In this document: positions 1 to 7,523 of the stretch, in pieces
How positions within the stretch are numbered: the stretch's first letter is position 1
Layout: every line of letters begins with the position of its first letter
DNA from: Saccharofermentans sp.
GTDB taxonomy: Bacteria > Bacillota_A > Clostridia > Saccharofermentanales > Saccharofermentanaceae
DNA length: 15,572 bases
Assembly: GCA_024692105.1 (NCBI GenBank)
Contig: JAILMZ010000010.1
Span: forward strand, 1-15,572
Direction of reading: 5' to 3'
Notes under the pieces: generated by a model
What the model was told of the DNA's origin: nothing
Databases searched by the model: none
Seen by the model: only the letters and a program-made list of their open reading frames with translations
Program-made: the position numbers and the translations under genes

Positions 1-594
1 GACATGGGTCTTGAACTTGATGCCGCCTGAGTACTGGTTGCCGTCAAGGAATATCTCTATTCCTTCGAGTCTCTTGGATTCGCCTGATGTTCCTGCCATA
101 GCACCGTTGGATGCATAGGACTTCTCCCAGCCGTAATCCTGAACATGTACTCTGTACTTAACTGACATTGATGAACCTGAGTTTGCAGGAACGATCTTTA
201 TCTTGAGTTCTTCTATTCTCTTAGATTCACCTGTGGTTCCTGCAAGCGCGCCGTCCTTTACCCAGCCCTGCATATCGCCGTAATCCTGGATATGTACGCA
301 GTACTGTACTGAGTAATAGTCTGCGAGTTCGCCCGTAAGACGGATCTCGATTGCCTCGATACGCTTAGACAGGCCTTCCGTACCGCAAGCTTCTCCTGCT
401 TCTACCCAGTCCATCCAGCCGATATCCTGGACATGCACTCTGTACTCGAGTGTTCCTGAGTAAGGCGTATTGTTCTCGAAGTTGATCGTGATCTGCTCGA
501 GACGCTTACCCATACCGGTTGTGCCGATGGTAAGCATTCCGGAAGAATCTGCAACCACACTTACGTCACCGATATCCTGAACGTGTGCGATGCC
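1..594 (-). repeat. Array of ChW (clostridial hydrophobic W) repeats
   Basis: Four tandem protein repeats lie at about 594-478, 450-337, 309-193 and 162-46, and a fifth begins at 24 and is cut by the window edge. Spacing is 46-49 codons. Shared features are H-(V/I)-QD-(I/Y)-G, a Gly-rich turn (G-T-x-G) and (G/S)-K-R-(I/L)-E-x-I. The first copy is degenerate: the G-W after the QDIG motif is replaced by G-D-V and the middle Trp is lost. At DNA level the copies have diverged, so this is an old duplication and not a recent tandem expansion. Confidence 0.82.
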
Positions 595-1872
595 CGTTGT
601 GAGCTTAGGTGTCTCGATTACAGGTGCGGGCTTTGCTGTCCATTTCGCGTAGACAGTAATGTTTGCAGTTACTGCAGAATTGAAATCATATGCCGTAGTG
701 CATGCAGAGTTCGAATACCAGCCTTCAAATGTATAGCCGTCCTTGGTGGGATCAGCGGGTTTTGTAGCCTTGCTTCCGTGAGCAACCGTCTGTGCTGCTA
801 CTGCGCTTCCGCCATTGGAATTGAATGTAACCGTCTTATTTGCAGAAGTCGTAGCAAACTTCAGGCTAATGTCTTCGGTGGGCATAGTAAACGTTCCACG
901 ATATGTATTGCCGCTGAATTTGGTCATAGTAACAGAACCAACAACTGTTGTTCCGTCAGAACCAATTAGATCAACTACTCCATTGTTATCGAAGACATAA
1001 CCGTCAAGAAGTGATATCTCAAGAGTAACAGGTGCGCTCGGAACCTCATCGATCTCGCTGTTGGTCTGCGGAATGACTCTGATCATATCGCTGACACCAT
1101 AATCTGCGACAGCTCCGGCACCGGTATCAGTCCAGCCTGTGATCCAAGTGCTAAAGTACGGAGTAAATATGGCATCGCCTTCAACTTTATATTTATAACC
1201 GAATTTGATCTTGCTCATGTTGATGGACTCGTCTGTAACATTTCCATCTGAGAGATACCAACCGGCTAAATGTTGACCAGTGGGTTTATTAAAATAATCC
1301 TGATAATCAATTATGGAAATATACTTATTGTTAATACAAGAATAAGTTAATGAATAAGAATTGTAAGTTTCAAATGTAACCTTGCTAGTTGAGAGATAAC
1401 TTGGAGCTTTAAGTCTTATATCCACCTGTATCTTGCCTGTTACGGATATATAATCAGTCGGAACTGTGAACATAGTTGATGTAGTGTTATAAACGGTATC
1501 GCCTGTGCCCATACCGGAAGCACCGTCTCCGATAGAAATCTCTTCTACTGTATACCCTGAATCAGGATAAACGTTTACAATTACTGAATCACCGGGTTTA
1601 AGATAATCTTTGCTGACAGTAGCTTGGCCGCCGGTTCCTGCAGGATAAATGCTTAGACCGTTTTTATCATATGACCAAAGATTGATAACAACCGGATATT
1701 CCGTAGTATTCTGAGGCGCGCCCATAAAAGCGGGATCAGTAATCGGTGCATTGGAGCCCGAAGTATAGGTTATTGTAGCCGCATTTGCCGTGATAAGCGG
1801 GATCAATGCGATAAAACAAACACAAACAATAACAGCTGATATGAACTTAATACAACTAGTCTGCGATCTCAT
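1..1872 (-). CDS. Exported cell-surface protein with Flg_new and ChW repeats (3' end beyond the window)
   Basis: The frame is open from an ATG at 1872 to the window edge (624 codons, no stop), so the C-terminus is missing. AAGGAGG at 1882-1888 sits 9 nt before the ATG. Residues 1-30 form a Sec-type signal peptide: a short basic start, a hydrophobic core at about 11-28, then TANA-A as a likely cleavage site. Residues 31-345 look like beta-rich, low-cysteine extracellular sequence, including a degenerate GWY-containing segment around 165-240. Residues 347-411 match a Listeria-Bacteroides repeat (GYTFEGWY, VYAKW ending). From about 427 there are four ChW-type repeats of 46-49 residues plus the start of a fifth, each with a HVQD-x-G motif and a G-x-SKR-x-E-x-I motif. 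ChW proteins in clostridia are secreted or surface-exposed and thought to act in adhesion or polymer binding; the ligand here is unknown. No anchor is visible, because the end is cut off. Confidence 0.87.
   Translation of the reverse strand, partial: MRSQTSCIKFISAVIVCVCFIALIPLITANAATITYTSGSNAPITDPAFMGAPQNTTEYPVVINLWSYDKNGLSIYPAGTGGQATVSKDYLKPGDSVIVNVYPDSGYTVEEISIGDGASGMGTGDTVYNTTSTMFTVPTDYISVTGKIQVDIRLKAPSYLSTSKVTFETYNSYSLTYSCINNKYISIIDYQDYFNKPTGQHLAGWYLSDGNVTDESINMSKIKFGYKYKVEGDAIFTPYFSTWITGWTDTGAGAVADYGVSDMIRVIPQTNSEIDEVPSAPVTLEISLLDGYVFDNNGVVDLIGSDGTTVVGSVTMTKFSGNTYRGTFTMPTEDISLKFATTSANKTVTFNSNGGSAVAAQTVAHGSKATKPADPTKDGYTFEGWYSNSACTTAYDFNSAVTANITVYAKWTAKPAPVIETPKLTTGIAHVQDIGDVSVVADSSGMLTIGTTGMGKRLEQITINFENNTPYSGTLEYRVHVQDIGWMDWVEAGEACGTEGLSKRIEAIEIRLTGELADYYSVQYCVHIQDYGDMQGWVKDGALAGTTGESKRIEELKIKIVPANSGSSMSVKYRVHVQDYGWEKSYASNGAMAGTSGESKRLEGIEIFLDGNQYSGGIKFKTHV
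640..834 (-). repeat. Listeria-Bacteroides (Flg_new) repeat domain in the surface protein
   Basis: This encodes residues 347-411 of the surface protein. It begins with a TVTFNSNGG strand, has the central GYTFEGWY signature, and ends in ITVYAKW. This is the usual length and layout of the beta-grasp-like repeat common in Firmicute surface proteins such as internalins. Only this one copy is well conserved. Confidence 0.8.
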
Positions 1873-1886
1873 ATGAATACGCCTCC

Positions 1887-1911
1887 TTATATTCTTATAT
1901 ATAGAATATAA
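1887..1911 (-). promoter_or_regulatory. AT-rich inverted repeat and possible promoter before the surface-protein gene
   Basis: A perfect 9-bp inverted repeat (TTATATTCT ... AGAATATAA, 7-nt loop) ends against the AAGGAGG ribosome binding site at 1882-1888 and overlaps its last bases. A plausible minus-strand promoter overlaps it: -35 TTGTAG (1925-1930), 16-bp spacer, -10 TATTCT (1903-1908). The repeat could be an operator, or a weak leader hairpin partly hiding the ribosome binding site. The sequence is AT-rich enough that chance symmetry is possible. Confidence 0.35.
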
Positions 1912-1974
1912 TTCAAGGCCAATTCTACAATCACCCATTTGTACCATTTATTTGATAGTTTATTTGAATAGTTA

Positions 1975-3234
1975 TTAATATGTAATGGTTAATTTGAATC
2001 CGGGATCGCTATCCAGTCTCATGGTACCGCCAATGGCTTCTATCTCACGTCTGAGAGACAACAGACCTCCGCTTTCAGTAATAGTCCCTTTGGGCGGTTT
2101 TCCGTTATTGGTGATAGAGAATTCATTATCGCCTATGATTATCGTAATTTTGTCGCCTTCAGCGTGCTTTATTGTATTTGCAGCACACTCCGTAATAGCT
2201 TTTGAAAGTATCTTCCTGACATCTTCATTACTGATACCTGCTCCGGAGATCTCGACTTTGACGCCGATACTTCCTGCCATGGTCATTGCGCGGGAAATGC
2301 TGTCATCCTCACCTTCATAGGGGTCTTTGGCCTCGCCGAGAAGGAAACGGTTCATCTGCATAGTAGCTGCATAAACGATCTGCGGGTCAGTCGTATCCTG
2401 ATGCTCAATGTAATGACGGCCCATAAGCAGCACCTGGCCAAGCTGATTGTGAAGAGCCGCCCTCGCGTCAGCTTCCTCCTGAGCAATGAACATGTCACCT
2501 GAAAGGTCGGATACAGCTTTCATACGCGCTCGGATATCCTGAAGGCGTTCATTCTTTGCTTCGAGTTCCTTTATGATCGCATAGCGGGCTGTGACGTTCA
2601 TTGCAGTAATCTGCTCATGTTCTTTTCCGTCTATGCTCAACTTCTCTTTCCCGAAAAGCCACACCGCCTCACCGGGAGTATAGATCAAATACTGTCCGCC
2701 CTGCTCTTTGCCTTTGGTTACCACATAAGACCAAAATTCATTGGAATCCGTTAAGATCCTTCCTGTTAAAGTCCTGACGAGATTACTCATCTTAAGATTT
2801 GATAATCTTACCGTTCCGTCCAGGCTGCAGACAGCAACCGCTTCAGGAAGAGCGTCAATGGCCTGCTGGATTGCATCCGGGGTTATATTCATTGAGCGGT
2901 ATTTGGTGCCCTCTATGCCGAGAAGGAGGATTATTATGCAGCACAGCAGTTCCATCAGAACATACGCGAAATACGGCAACTCGAACAAAGCATATTGGAA
3001 CGCGGAATATTCCAGATTCGGAGATGCGCCTATGGAATGACCGCAATCCATCAATATCACGACAGTGACGGATATCAGCAAAAGGTTAAGAATAGCTATA
3101 AATATCGGCACGCGGTTTCTCTTATCACGGAAAAACCTGAATACTACTGCTAATGATCCGACAAACAAAATGAGAGCGATGATACAGATCGCGTACCAGG
3201 TACCGGTATCGGCAATAGATGACAATCCGTTCAT
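1975..3234 (-). CDS. Membrane PAS-containing sensor histidine kinase, NarL/HisKA_3-like
   Basis: The 419-residue protein has three predicted membrane segments (about 13-33, 43-63, 84-106), then a PAS-like domain (about 118-215; ALPEAVAVCSLDGTVRLSN), a coiled-coil linker (220-255), a dimerisation segment with the likely phospho-acceptor His262 (ALHNQLGQ), and a C-terminal HATPase module with an N box (E349-C-A-A-N353 ... H357) and a GGLLSLRREIEAIGG segment resembling the NarL-type G box. In the first glycine motif the usual Asp is Asn (ITNNGKPP), so ATP binding may be atypical. The start is well supported: AAAGGAGGTGAG lies 5 nt upstream inside the previous gene, and the ATG overlaps that gene's stop as ATGA, implying coupled translation. 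It would autophosphorylate and pass phosphate to a response regulator, but none is encoded nearby. Histidine kinase is a confident call; the signal is unknown. Confidence 0.8.
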   Translation of the reverse strand: MNGLSSIADTGTWYAICIIALILFVGSLAVVFRFFRDKRNRVPIFIAILNLLLISVTVVILMDCGHSIGASPNLEYSAFQYALFELPYFAYVLMELLCCIIILLLGIEGTKYRSMNITPDAIQQAIDALPEAVAVCSLDGTVRLSNLKMSNLVRTLTGRILTDSNEFWSYVVTKGKEQGGQYLIYTPGEAVWLFGKEKLSIDGKEHEQITAMNVTARYAIIKELEAKNERLQDIRARMKAVSDLSGDMFIAQEEADARAALHNQLGQVLLMGRHYIEHQDTTDPQIVYAATMQMNRFLLGEAKDPYEGEDDSISRAMTMAGSIGVKVEISGAGISNEDVRKILSKAITECAANTIKHAEGDKITIIIGDNEFSITNNGKPPKGTITESGGLLSLRREIEAIGGTMRLDSDPGFKLTITY

Positions 3235-4877
3235 GCAGCCTCACCTCCTTTGCCGTTGTTGATAGTTAAGAAAAGGATGCCGTCACTTTCCTTGCACTCG
3301 ACAGGAAGTGATGTTTCCGGAAGAGAGAGAATTTCGCGTGCTTCCATGGCTATACGGACACCTGCGGGAACGATGGATACCGTCATGCGCGAAAGGTAAG
3401 GCAGATATGTCTCCACCACAGTCTCGAAAGTATCGTACAGATCGTTTACGGCTTTAAGAGGGATGCTGGTATATTCATCGCCGACTGCAGCTGCTTCTAT
3501 ACCGCAGCACTTGAGGAAGCGGCAGGTCTCTGCAAGAGCTAAGAACAATTCTCTGTTGCTCTCGGGAAGCGATTCTTCGGAAAGAAGGAGCAGATTTGTC
3601 TTTCTCTTGGAATAAGCGTTGAAGACGCAGGCTTTTCCGAGTGTTTCCGGGAATTCTCCGGCGGAAGGATCTGTAGGTTCCAGGAGTTCTTCGATCTTCT
3701 TTTGTTTCGGGAAGATTGCTGCCGTGATGCGTTCATAGACACGGTTCTGTGCGGCAAGATGAGCTTTCTGTTCTTTGAGCCTGTTCTCTACCTCGATAAG
3801 GTCGTTTTCTTCACTAAGGAGTTCATTGGCATTAGCCAGTCTTTTCCTCTCCTCCCTGATCTCGTGTTCATTCTCGGTCCAGAAAGCATAACCTCCTCGG
3901 ATCTTCAAAGCTGCAAGTCTTGTATCCTCATCAATATAGACCGGAACATTCTTTGCTTTTGTCAGAACATCTTTTGAAGCATCGATGTTTATTGCGGTCG
4001 CATTTGCCGTATCAAGCTGGTTGTTTGTTATGAGGATCGGCAGCTTCAGGTTCTCGAAGAATAATTTGTATTTCTCATTATGAGGGATCAGGCGAGTCCT
4101 GATGCTGGTCTCGAGTATGAGAAGCATGCAGAAACAGTTTATCTCGGGGTAGAAATACATTCTCGGAAGATCGTAAGGTTCGATTACCAGGTAATTGATC
4201 AGCAAAGCACCTATCCAGACCATCAACGCCAAAGACATATACAAAATACTCTTCTTATCTTTCCTGCTTGTACTGCGGAACAGCAAAATGATACCGAGTG
4301 CCAAAGCAAGTATCATCCAGCCGTATATTCCATAGAACAAAGTTCCCCAGGTATATGTCCCGCTTGATATGTCAAATTCTGCAATATCCACCGTCGGAGT
4401 GTATATGAGTCCGTGAATATCATTTGTCAGGGGTAAAACTGCGATGATAATGCCTAAGAACAGAATTATCCGTTCAATCATATTTCCCTTGCTTGAATTG
4501 CCCGAGACCAGATTAACGGACATCATGAGAAATACCGTGGGAACCAAAACCATGGGAACAAAATACGAATAACTCAAATAACGAGTCATGGTGACAGAAT
4601 AATAGACCATCCTGTATTTGAAGACCCGTTGGAGCAGGTAGATTATCATGAATCCTGAAGATACGAGCATATATGCTCTGGTTTTGGTCGGCAGGAGTCT
4701 GAAGATAAGATGCTGAGTCCAGAATAGAATCAAACCTATATAAATCATGAAGTTCGCGCAGAACATCAATGAATTAAAGAGAGTGCTGCCAGTTCTTGTC
4801 AGAAGATTGCAGATGCCTGCCAGTATAAGCATACAAATGAATGTCTTTGTGATCTTGTGACTCTTAAAGAAACTCAT
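3231..4877 (-). CDS. Multi-TM sensor with a degenerate kinase module (HisKA_7TM-like)
   Basis: The 548-residue protein opens with seven or eight hydrophobic segments (about 12-30, 33-54, 68-86, 103-124, 135-151, 179-200, 211-230, 242-257), resembling the 7TM sensor region of some clostridial histidine kinases. A PAS-like remnant follows (about 270-330), then a long charged coiled coil (about 335-385), then a region resembling a kinase dimerisation domain (YSKRKTNLLLLSEE, 422-435). No phospho-acceptor His is seen there. The C-terminus ends at DGILFLTINNGKGG, like a kinase ATP-binding fold stopped at its first glycine motif, and neither N box nor G2 box is recognisable. I infer a pseudo-kinase partner for the kinase encoded immediately downstream. 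It begins 2 nt after the acetyltransferase gene, with AAGG 9 nt before the ATG. Confidence 0.65.
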   Translation of the reverse strand: MSFFKSHKITKTFICMLILAGICNLLTRTGSTLFNSLMFCANFMIYIGLILFWTQHLIFRLLPTKTRAYMLVSSGFMIIYLLQRVFKYRMVYYSVTMTRYLSYSYFVPMVLVPTVFLMMSVNLVSGNSSKGNMIERIILFLGIIIAVLPLTNDIHGLIYTPTVDIAEFDISSGTYTWGTLFYGIYGWMILALALGIILLFRSTSRKDKKSILYMSLALMVWIGALLINYLVIEPYDLPRMYFYPEINCFCMLLILETSIRTRLIPHNEKYKLFFENLKLPILITNNQLDTANATAINIDASKDVLTKAKNVPVYIDEDTRLAALKIRGGYAFWTENEHEIREERKRLANANELLSEENDLIEVENRLKEQKAHLAAQNRVYERITAAIFPKQKKIEELLEPTDPSAGEFPETLGKACVFNAYSKRKTNLLLLSEESLPESNRELFLALAETCRFLKCCGIEAAAVGDEYTSIPLKAVNDLYDTFETVVETYLPYLSRMTVSIVPAGVRIAMEAREILSLPETSLPVECKESDGILFLTINNGKGGEAA

Positions 4878-4879
4878 GA

Positions 4880-5317
4880 TCAGACACCTTGACTCTTTGT
4901 CATCCTTACACAGTCGAATGTTCCGCTCCGTATTACCGCATCATCAAAATGCGAATAGCCGAGTTTCTCATAGAATCCGACAACTTCAATCCTGCTGTCA
5001 ACGATAATCTCTTTGTATCCAAGCTCAAAAGCCCATTTCTCGGCTTCTGTTACAACGAGCGCACCCAATTTCTGTCCTCTGTATTCAGGAAGTACGACTA
5101 CGCGGCCAATTACAACAGTATCTGTAGCTTCTTCGTAAAACCTGCAAGTTGCAACTGGATATCCGTCATCGAGCAGTACGATGTATCGCGTGCCGTCACA
5201 GTCGTGATCATCGAACTCATCCCTGAGAGATATGTGATGCTGGCGGTTCATGCCCTCGATACGTACAGAATACGCACCTGCACGCTGCCATTCTTCTGTT
5301 GCTCTCATTATCTCCAT
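4880..5317 (-). CDS. GNAT-family N-acetyltransferase
   Basis: The 145-residue single-domain protein has the usual GNAT length. It shows beta4 and motif A (VIGRVVVLPEYRGQKLG, 69-85), with R80-G-Q-K-L-G85 as the acetyl-CoA pyrophosphate loop, followed by helix 3 (ALVVTEAEKWAFELG) and motif B with FYEKLGY at 115-121. The predicted role is transfer of an acetyl group from acetyl-CoA to an amine; the substrate cannot be read from sequence. It lies 8 nt after the MFS gene and 2 nt before the sensor gene, so it is almost certainly co-transcribed with both. TAGGAG lies 5 nt before the ATG. Pairing with an efflux-type transporter suggests drug or metabolite modification, but that is inference. Confidence 0.83.
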   Translation of the reverse strand: MEIMRATEEWQRAGAYSVRIEGMNRQHHISLRDEFDDHDCDGTRYIVLLDDGYPVATCRFYEEATDTVVIGRVVVLPEYRGQKLGALVVTEAEKWAFELGYKEIIVDSRIEVVGFYEKLGYSHFDDAVIRSGTFDCVRMTKSQGV

Positions 5318-5325
5318 GCAGACTC

Positions 5326-6540
5326 CTATACTTTAACAGCCGAAGGTTCAGCCTTATGCTTTAATCTCTTCATGGCTATCGTAGCAGTTACCGCTCCGAC
5401 AGCACACACAACGGTACCGATGATAAGCATCTGAGTTATGCCGAGATTATCCAGCACGATTCCGCTTATCAGATTGGAAAAGACTCCGCCTACAGTAATG
5501 GCGCTGGTTACATAAGCCTGGCCCTTTACCTGATCTGATTCATCCATGGTATTTGTAACGTAATATGCAGCAGCTGGAATAAATACGGCATAAGCAAATA
5601 TCTGGAAAGACTGGCTGACATACATCATGAACATATTTGTTGCAAAGATGAGGATTGCAATCTTGATAAGGAAGGCAAAACCTGACATTACGAGCAGATT
5701 GGAAGACGATATCTTCTTTAAGACAAAGCCGATAAGAGCCATTATAGGTAATTCCAGTATAGCCTGAAGGAAGTTCGCGTATCCCAATTCCGTCTCTCCT
5801 CCGCCGAGATGACGGATGATCTGGATCATGAAGTCATTGATCATGTTGTGTGCAAAGAAAAAGAAGATCGTGGCAACAAGAAAGACTGCAAAAGCCGGAT
5901 ATGCCCTAAGAAAAGCAACAAAACCCTTGCCTTCAGTTTTCTTAGCTGTTTCTTCCTTGGTTGCACTTTCAGGTTTTCTGAATGTCAGTGCAACGATAAA
6001 AGAGATTGCCATTGTAACTATATTCACCCAAAGAAGGATGACAACGCCCTGCTCCTCTATGATTCCGCCGATGAACCAGGCAGTTACGGCAAAGCTCGCA
6101 GATCCCAATCCTCTTGCCAATCCGTAATTGATCTTGCTTCCCGCCTTCTGATACTCGAAACAGAGTGCAGTCATAACCGGCTGGTAAGCAAACTGGATCA
6201 TGTATATCAAGGCAAACACAACGAAAATGACTGCTTTAACATCAGTTACGAAAAGAAGTGCAACCGAACCAAGTAAGATAACCACTACCGATATAAGAAT
6301 GAATCTTCTGTTGGTGAGTTTCCCCTTTTTATCTATTATGCCGGCAATAAAAGGTTGGAATACTGCAGAGATGATATTTGCCAACGCAAGCAATATACCG
6401 ACTTCGGTGTTTGAGAAACCTCTTGCCAAAAGGAATGCGGCAGCACAGGCATGGATAGTACAGAAAGCCACAAAATATGTGGAGTTCAACAAAGTATATC
6501 TTAAGGTCCAAAGACCACCTGGCTTATTGCCTTTGGGCAC
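5326..6540 (-). CDS. Major facilitator superfamily transporter
   Basis: The 404-residue protein has about twelve hydrophobic segments in two halves, split by a charged loop near residues 190-205 (KPESATKEETAKKTEGKG). Between segments 2 and 3 is a basic/acidic loop (DKKGKLTNRR), the usual MFS motif A position. Overall it resembles the MFS_1_like / 3-phenylpropionate- or nucleoside-permease-like group, not a textbook drug pump; substrate and direction are unknown. The start is a GTG, preceded by GAGGTGAT at a spacing of about 5 nt. It follows merR by 88 nt containing a strong hairpin, so it may be controlled by that regulator. It leads the cluster with the acetyltransferase and the two sensor genes. 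Confidence 0.82.
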   Translation of the reverse strand: MPKGNKPGGLWTLRYTLLNSTYFVAFCTIHACAAAFLLARGFSNTEVGILLALANIISAVFQPFIAGIIDKKGKLTNRRFILISVVVILLGSVALLFVTDVKAVIFVVFALIYMIQFAYQPVMTALCFEYQKAGSKINYGLARGLGSASFAVTAWFIGGIIEEQGVVILLWVNIVTMAISFIVALTFRKPESATKEETAKKTEGKGFVAFLRAYPAFAVFLVATIFFFFAHNMINDFMIQIIRHLGGGETELGYANFLQAILELPIMALIGFVLKKISSSNLLVMSGFAFLIKIAILIFATNMFMMYVSQSFQIFAYAVFIPAAAYYVTNTMDESDQVKGQAYVTSAITVGGVFSNLISGIVLDNLGITQMLIIGTVVCAVGAVTATIAMKRLKHKAEPSAVKV

Positions 6541-6553
6541 GATAAATCACCTC

Positions 6554-6593
6554 AAAAATAAGAATAGCGTCACATAATGGACGCTACTCTCAA
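6554..6593 (-). terminator. Hairpin between merR and the MFS gene: intrinsic terminator and/or operator
   Basis: On the minus strand TAGCGTC (6586-6580) and GACGCTA (6572-side arm, 6571-6565) pair perfectly across the loop CATTATGT. With G-U pairs the stem extends to 12 bp (6560-6571 with 6580-6591). It is followed by ATTTTTG (6559-6553), which fits a weak intrinsic terminator for merR. The same bases can be read as a promoter with the dyad in its spacer: TTGAGA (6588-6593) and TATTCT (6561-6566), 21 bp apart. That long spacer is near the 19-20 bp used by MerR-family activators, so an operator reading is also possible. Confidence 0.5.
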
Positions 6594-6628
6594 TAGTACA
6601 CTAAAATCGACCTTCTAAGTAGATATTC

Positions 6629-7432
6629 TTACTCGACCGGGAAGCATACTTCCGTTACATATTCATCAGGATTCTTGGTCTGTGCCGGACTTACATGGTA
6701 GATGTTGAACATCAGTCCGTTCATCTTATAGCCGTTGGCACTGATCCATGTAGTAACCGCAACATATGCATCGCTGATCTGCTCATAGGATCCTTTTACG
6801 ACGCAGCTTGCCACCTTAACGGCAGGAATGGTCTTGAACTTAACGTATTCAGAGTCCTTATACTTACCTTTTACAGACATTGTTACTTCAATATCCACAT
6901 TTTCTTCCTTGAACTCATCGTCAAAGAATACGGCTGTGGCATAGCAGGGATCAGCAGGTACCAGAGGCTGGCCTCCCTCATACATCTTCTGCCAAAGCAA
7001 TCCTTCGTCCTCATAGTGAGGTACGACCATGCGTACTGTTGCAGCATACCTCTCGGGGATAGTCTTTACGTTTACATCAAAACTCATGTTTTGCTCCTTT
7101 CTCAGCCTCTTACGGGCTGTATCCAGAAGCATCAGCTTATACTCCGTCTCTTTAGACTGCTCTTCGAGTTCCTGCTGTCTTTTGAGCAGGAAATCGTCAA
7201 GCTTATCCTTGTCTTCGTAGATATCCAGTATCTTTACGATATCTGCAAGCGGGAACCCCATATCTTTAAGGGCAGTGATTCTGCCTATAACGTATAACTG
7301 GTCCTCACGGTAGTAACGGTAACCGGTCAGATCATCAACCTCTGCAGGCTTGATCAGTCCGATATCGTCGTAGTGGCGAAGCATCCTGATGCTGACTCTG
7401 GACAGTTTTGAAAATTCTCCAATCTTAAGCAT
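6629..7432 (-). CDS. MerR-family transcriptional regulator with GyrI-like ligand-binding domain
   Basis: I start this at the second ATG (7432), not the first (7447). GGAGGT lies 7 nt before 7432 and is actually inside the longer reading, and MLKIGEFSKLS is the usual MerR N-terminus. The resulting 267-residue protein has a winged helix-turn-helix at 1-70 (SIRMLRHYDDIGLIKP, TGYRYY), a dimerisation coiled coil at about 74-114, and a GyrI/BmrR-like effector domain at 118-267. Such regulators bind operators within promoters with overlong spacers and activate transcription on binding a small hydrophobic or cationic ligand, often controlling a nearby efflux pump. The MFS gene 88 nt downstream is the obvious target. 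Its own promoter has a 19-bp spacer with a dyad, suggesting autoregulation. Confidence 0.88.
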   Translation of the reverse strand: MLKIGEFSKLSRVSIRMLRHYDDIGLIKPAEVDDLTGYRYYREDQLYVIGRITALKDMGFPLADIVKILDIYEDKDKLDDFLLKRQQELEEQSKETEYKLMLLDTARKRLRKEQNMSFDVNVKTIPERYAATVRMVVPHYEDEGLLWQKMYEGGQPLVPADPCYATAVFFDDEFKEENVDIEVTMSVKGKYKDSEYVKFKTIPAVKVASCVVKGSYEQISDAYVAVTTWISANGYKMNGLMFNIYHVSPAQTKNPDEYVTEVCFPVE

Positions 7433-7473
7433 CGAACTTACCTCCATGGATGTTTATTCTTGAGCTCAACACT

Positions 7474-7504
7474 ACCTTAATCCCTGACATAATGTGAGAG
7501 TCAA
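7474..7504 (-). promoter_or_regulatory. MerR-type promoter/operator of the merR gene
   Basis: On the minus strand -35 TTGACT (7499-7504) and -10 TAAGGT (7474-7479) are separated by 19 bp, the over-long spacing typical of MerR-activated promoters. Within and flanking the spacer is an imperfect dyad, CTCTCACA-TTA-TGTCAGGG, with 6 of 8 positions pairing. The expected transcript start is about 35 nt before the ATG at 7432. The octamer CATTATGT recurs in the loop of the hairpin before the MFS gene. Confidence 0.55.
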
Positions 7505-7523
7505 TACCCTTGAGATAATATCA

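Noticed and set aside
1..594. Possible CRISPR array or DNA tandem repeat
   Set aside because: The periodicity (about 140 bp) is at protein level, with ChW motifs; the DNA copies are diverged and there are no short identical repeats with unique spacers.
583..969. Cysteine-rich plus-strand ORF of 128 residues
   Set aside because: It is antisense to the signature-bearing Flg_new/ChW region of the surface protein, has no ribosome binding site, and its cysteines come from the reverse of Ala/Thr codons.
4889..5434. Plus-strand ORF of 181 residues
   Set aside because: It is antisense to the GNAT gene and part of the MFS gene, both of which have clear family motifs and ribosome binding sites.
7433..7447. 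First ATG of merR at 7447
   Set aside because: The good ribosome binding site GGAGGT lies inside this reading and is correctly spaced for the second ATG, which also matches the family N-terminus.
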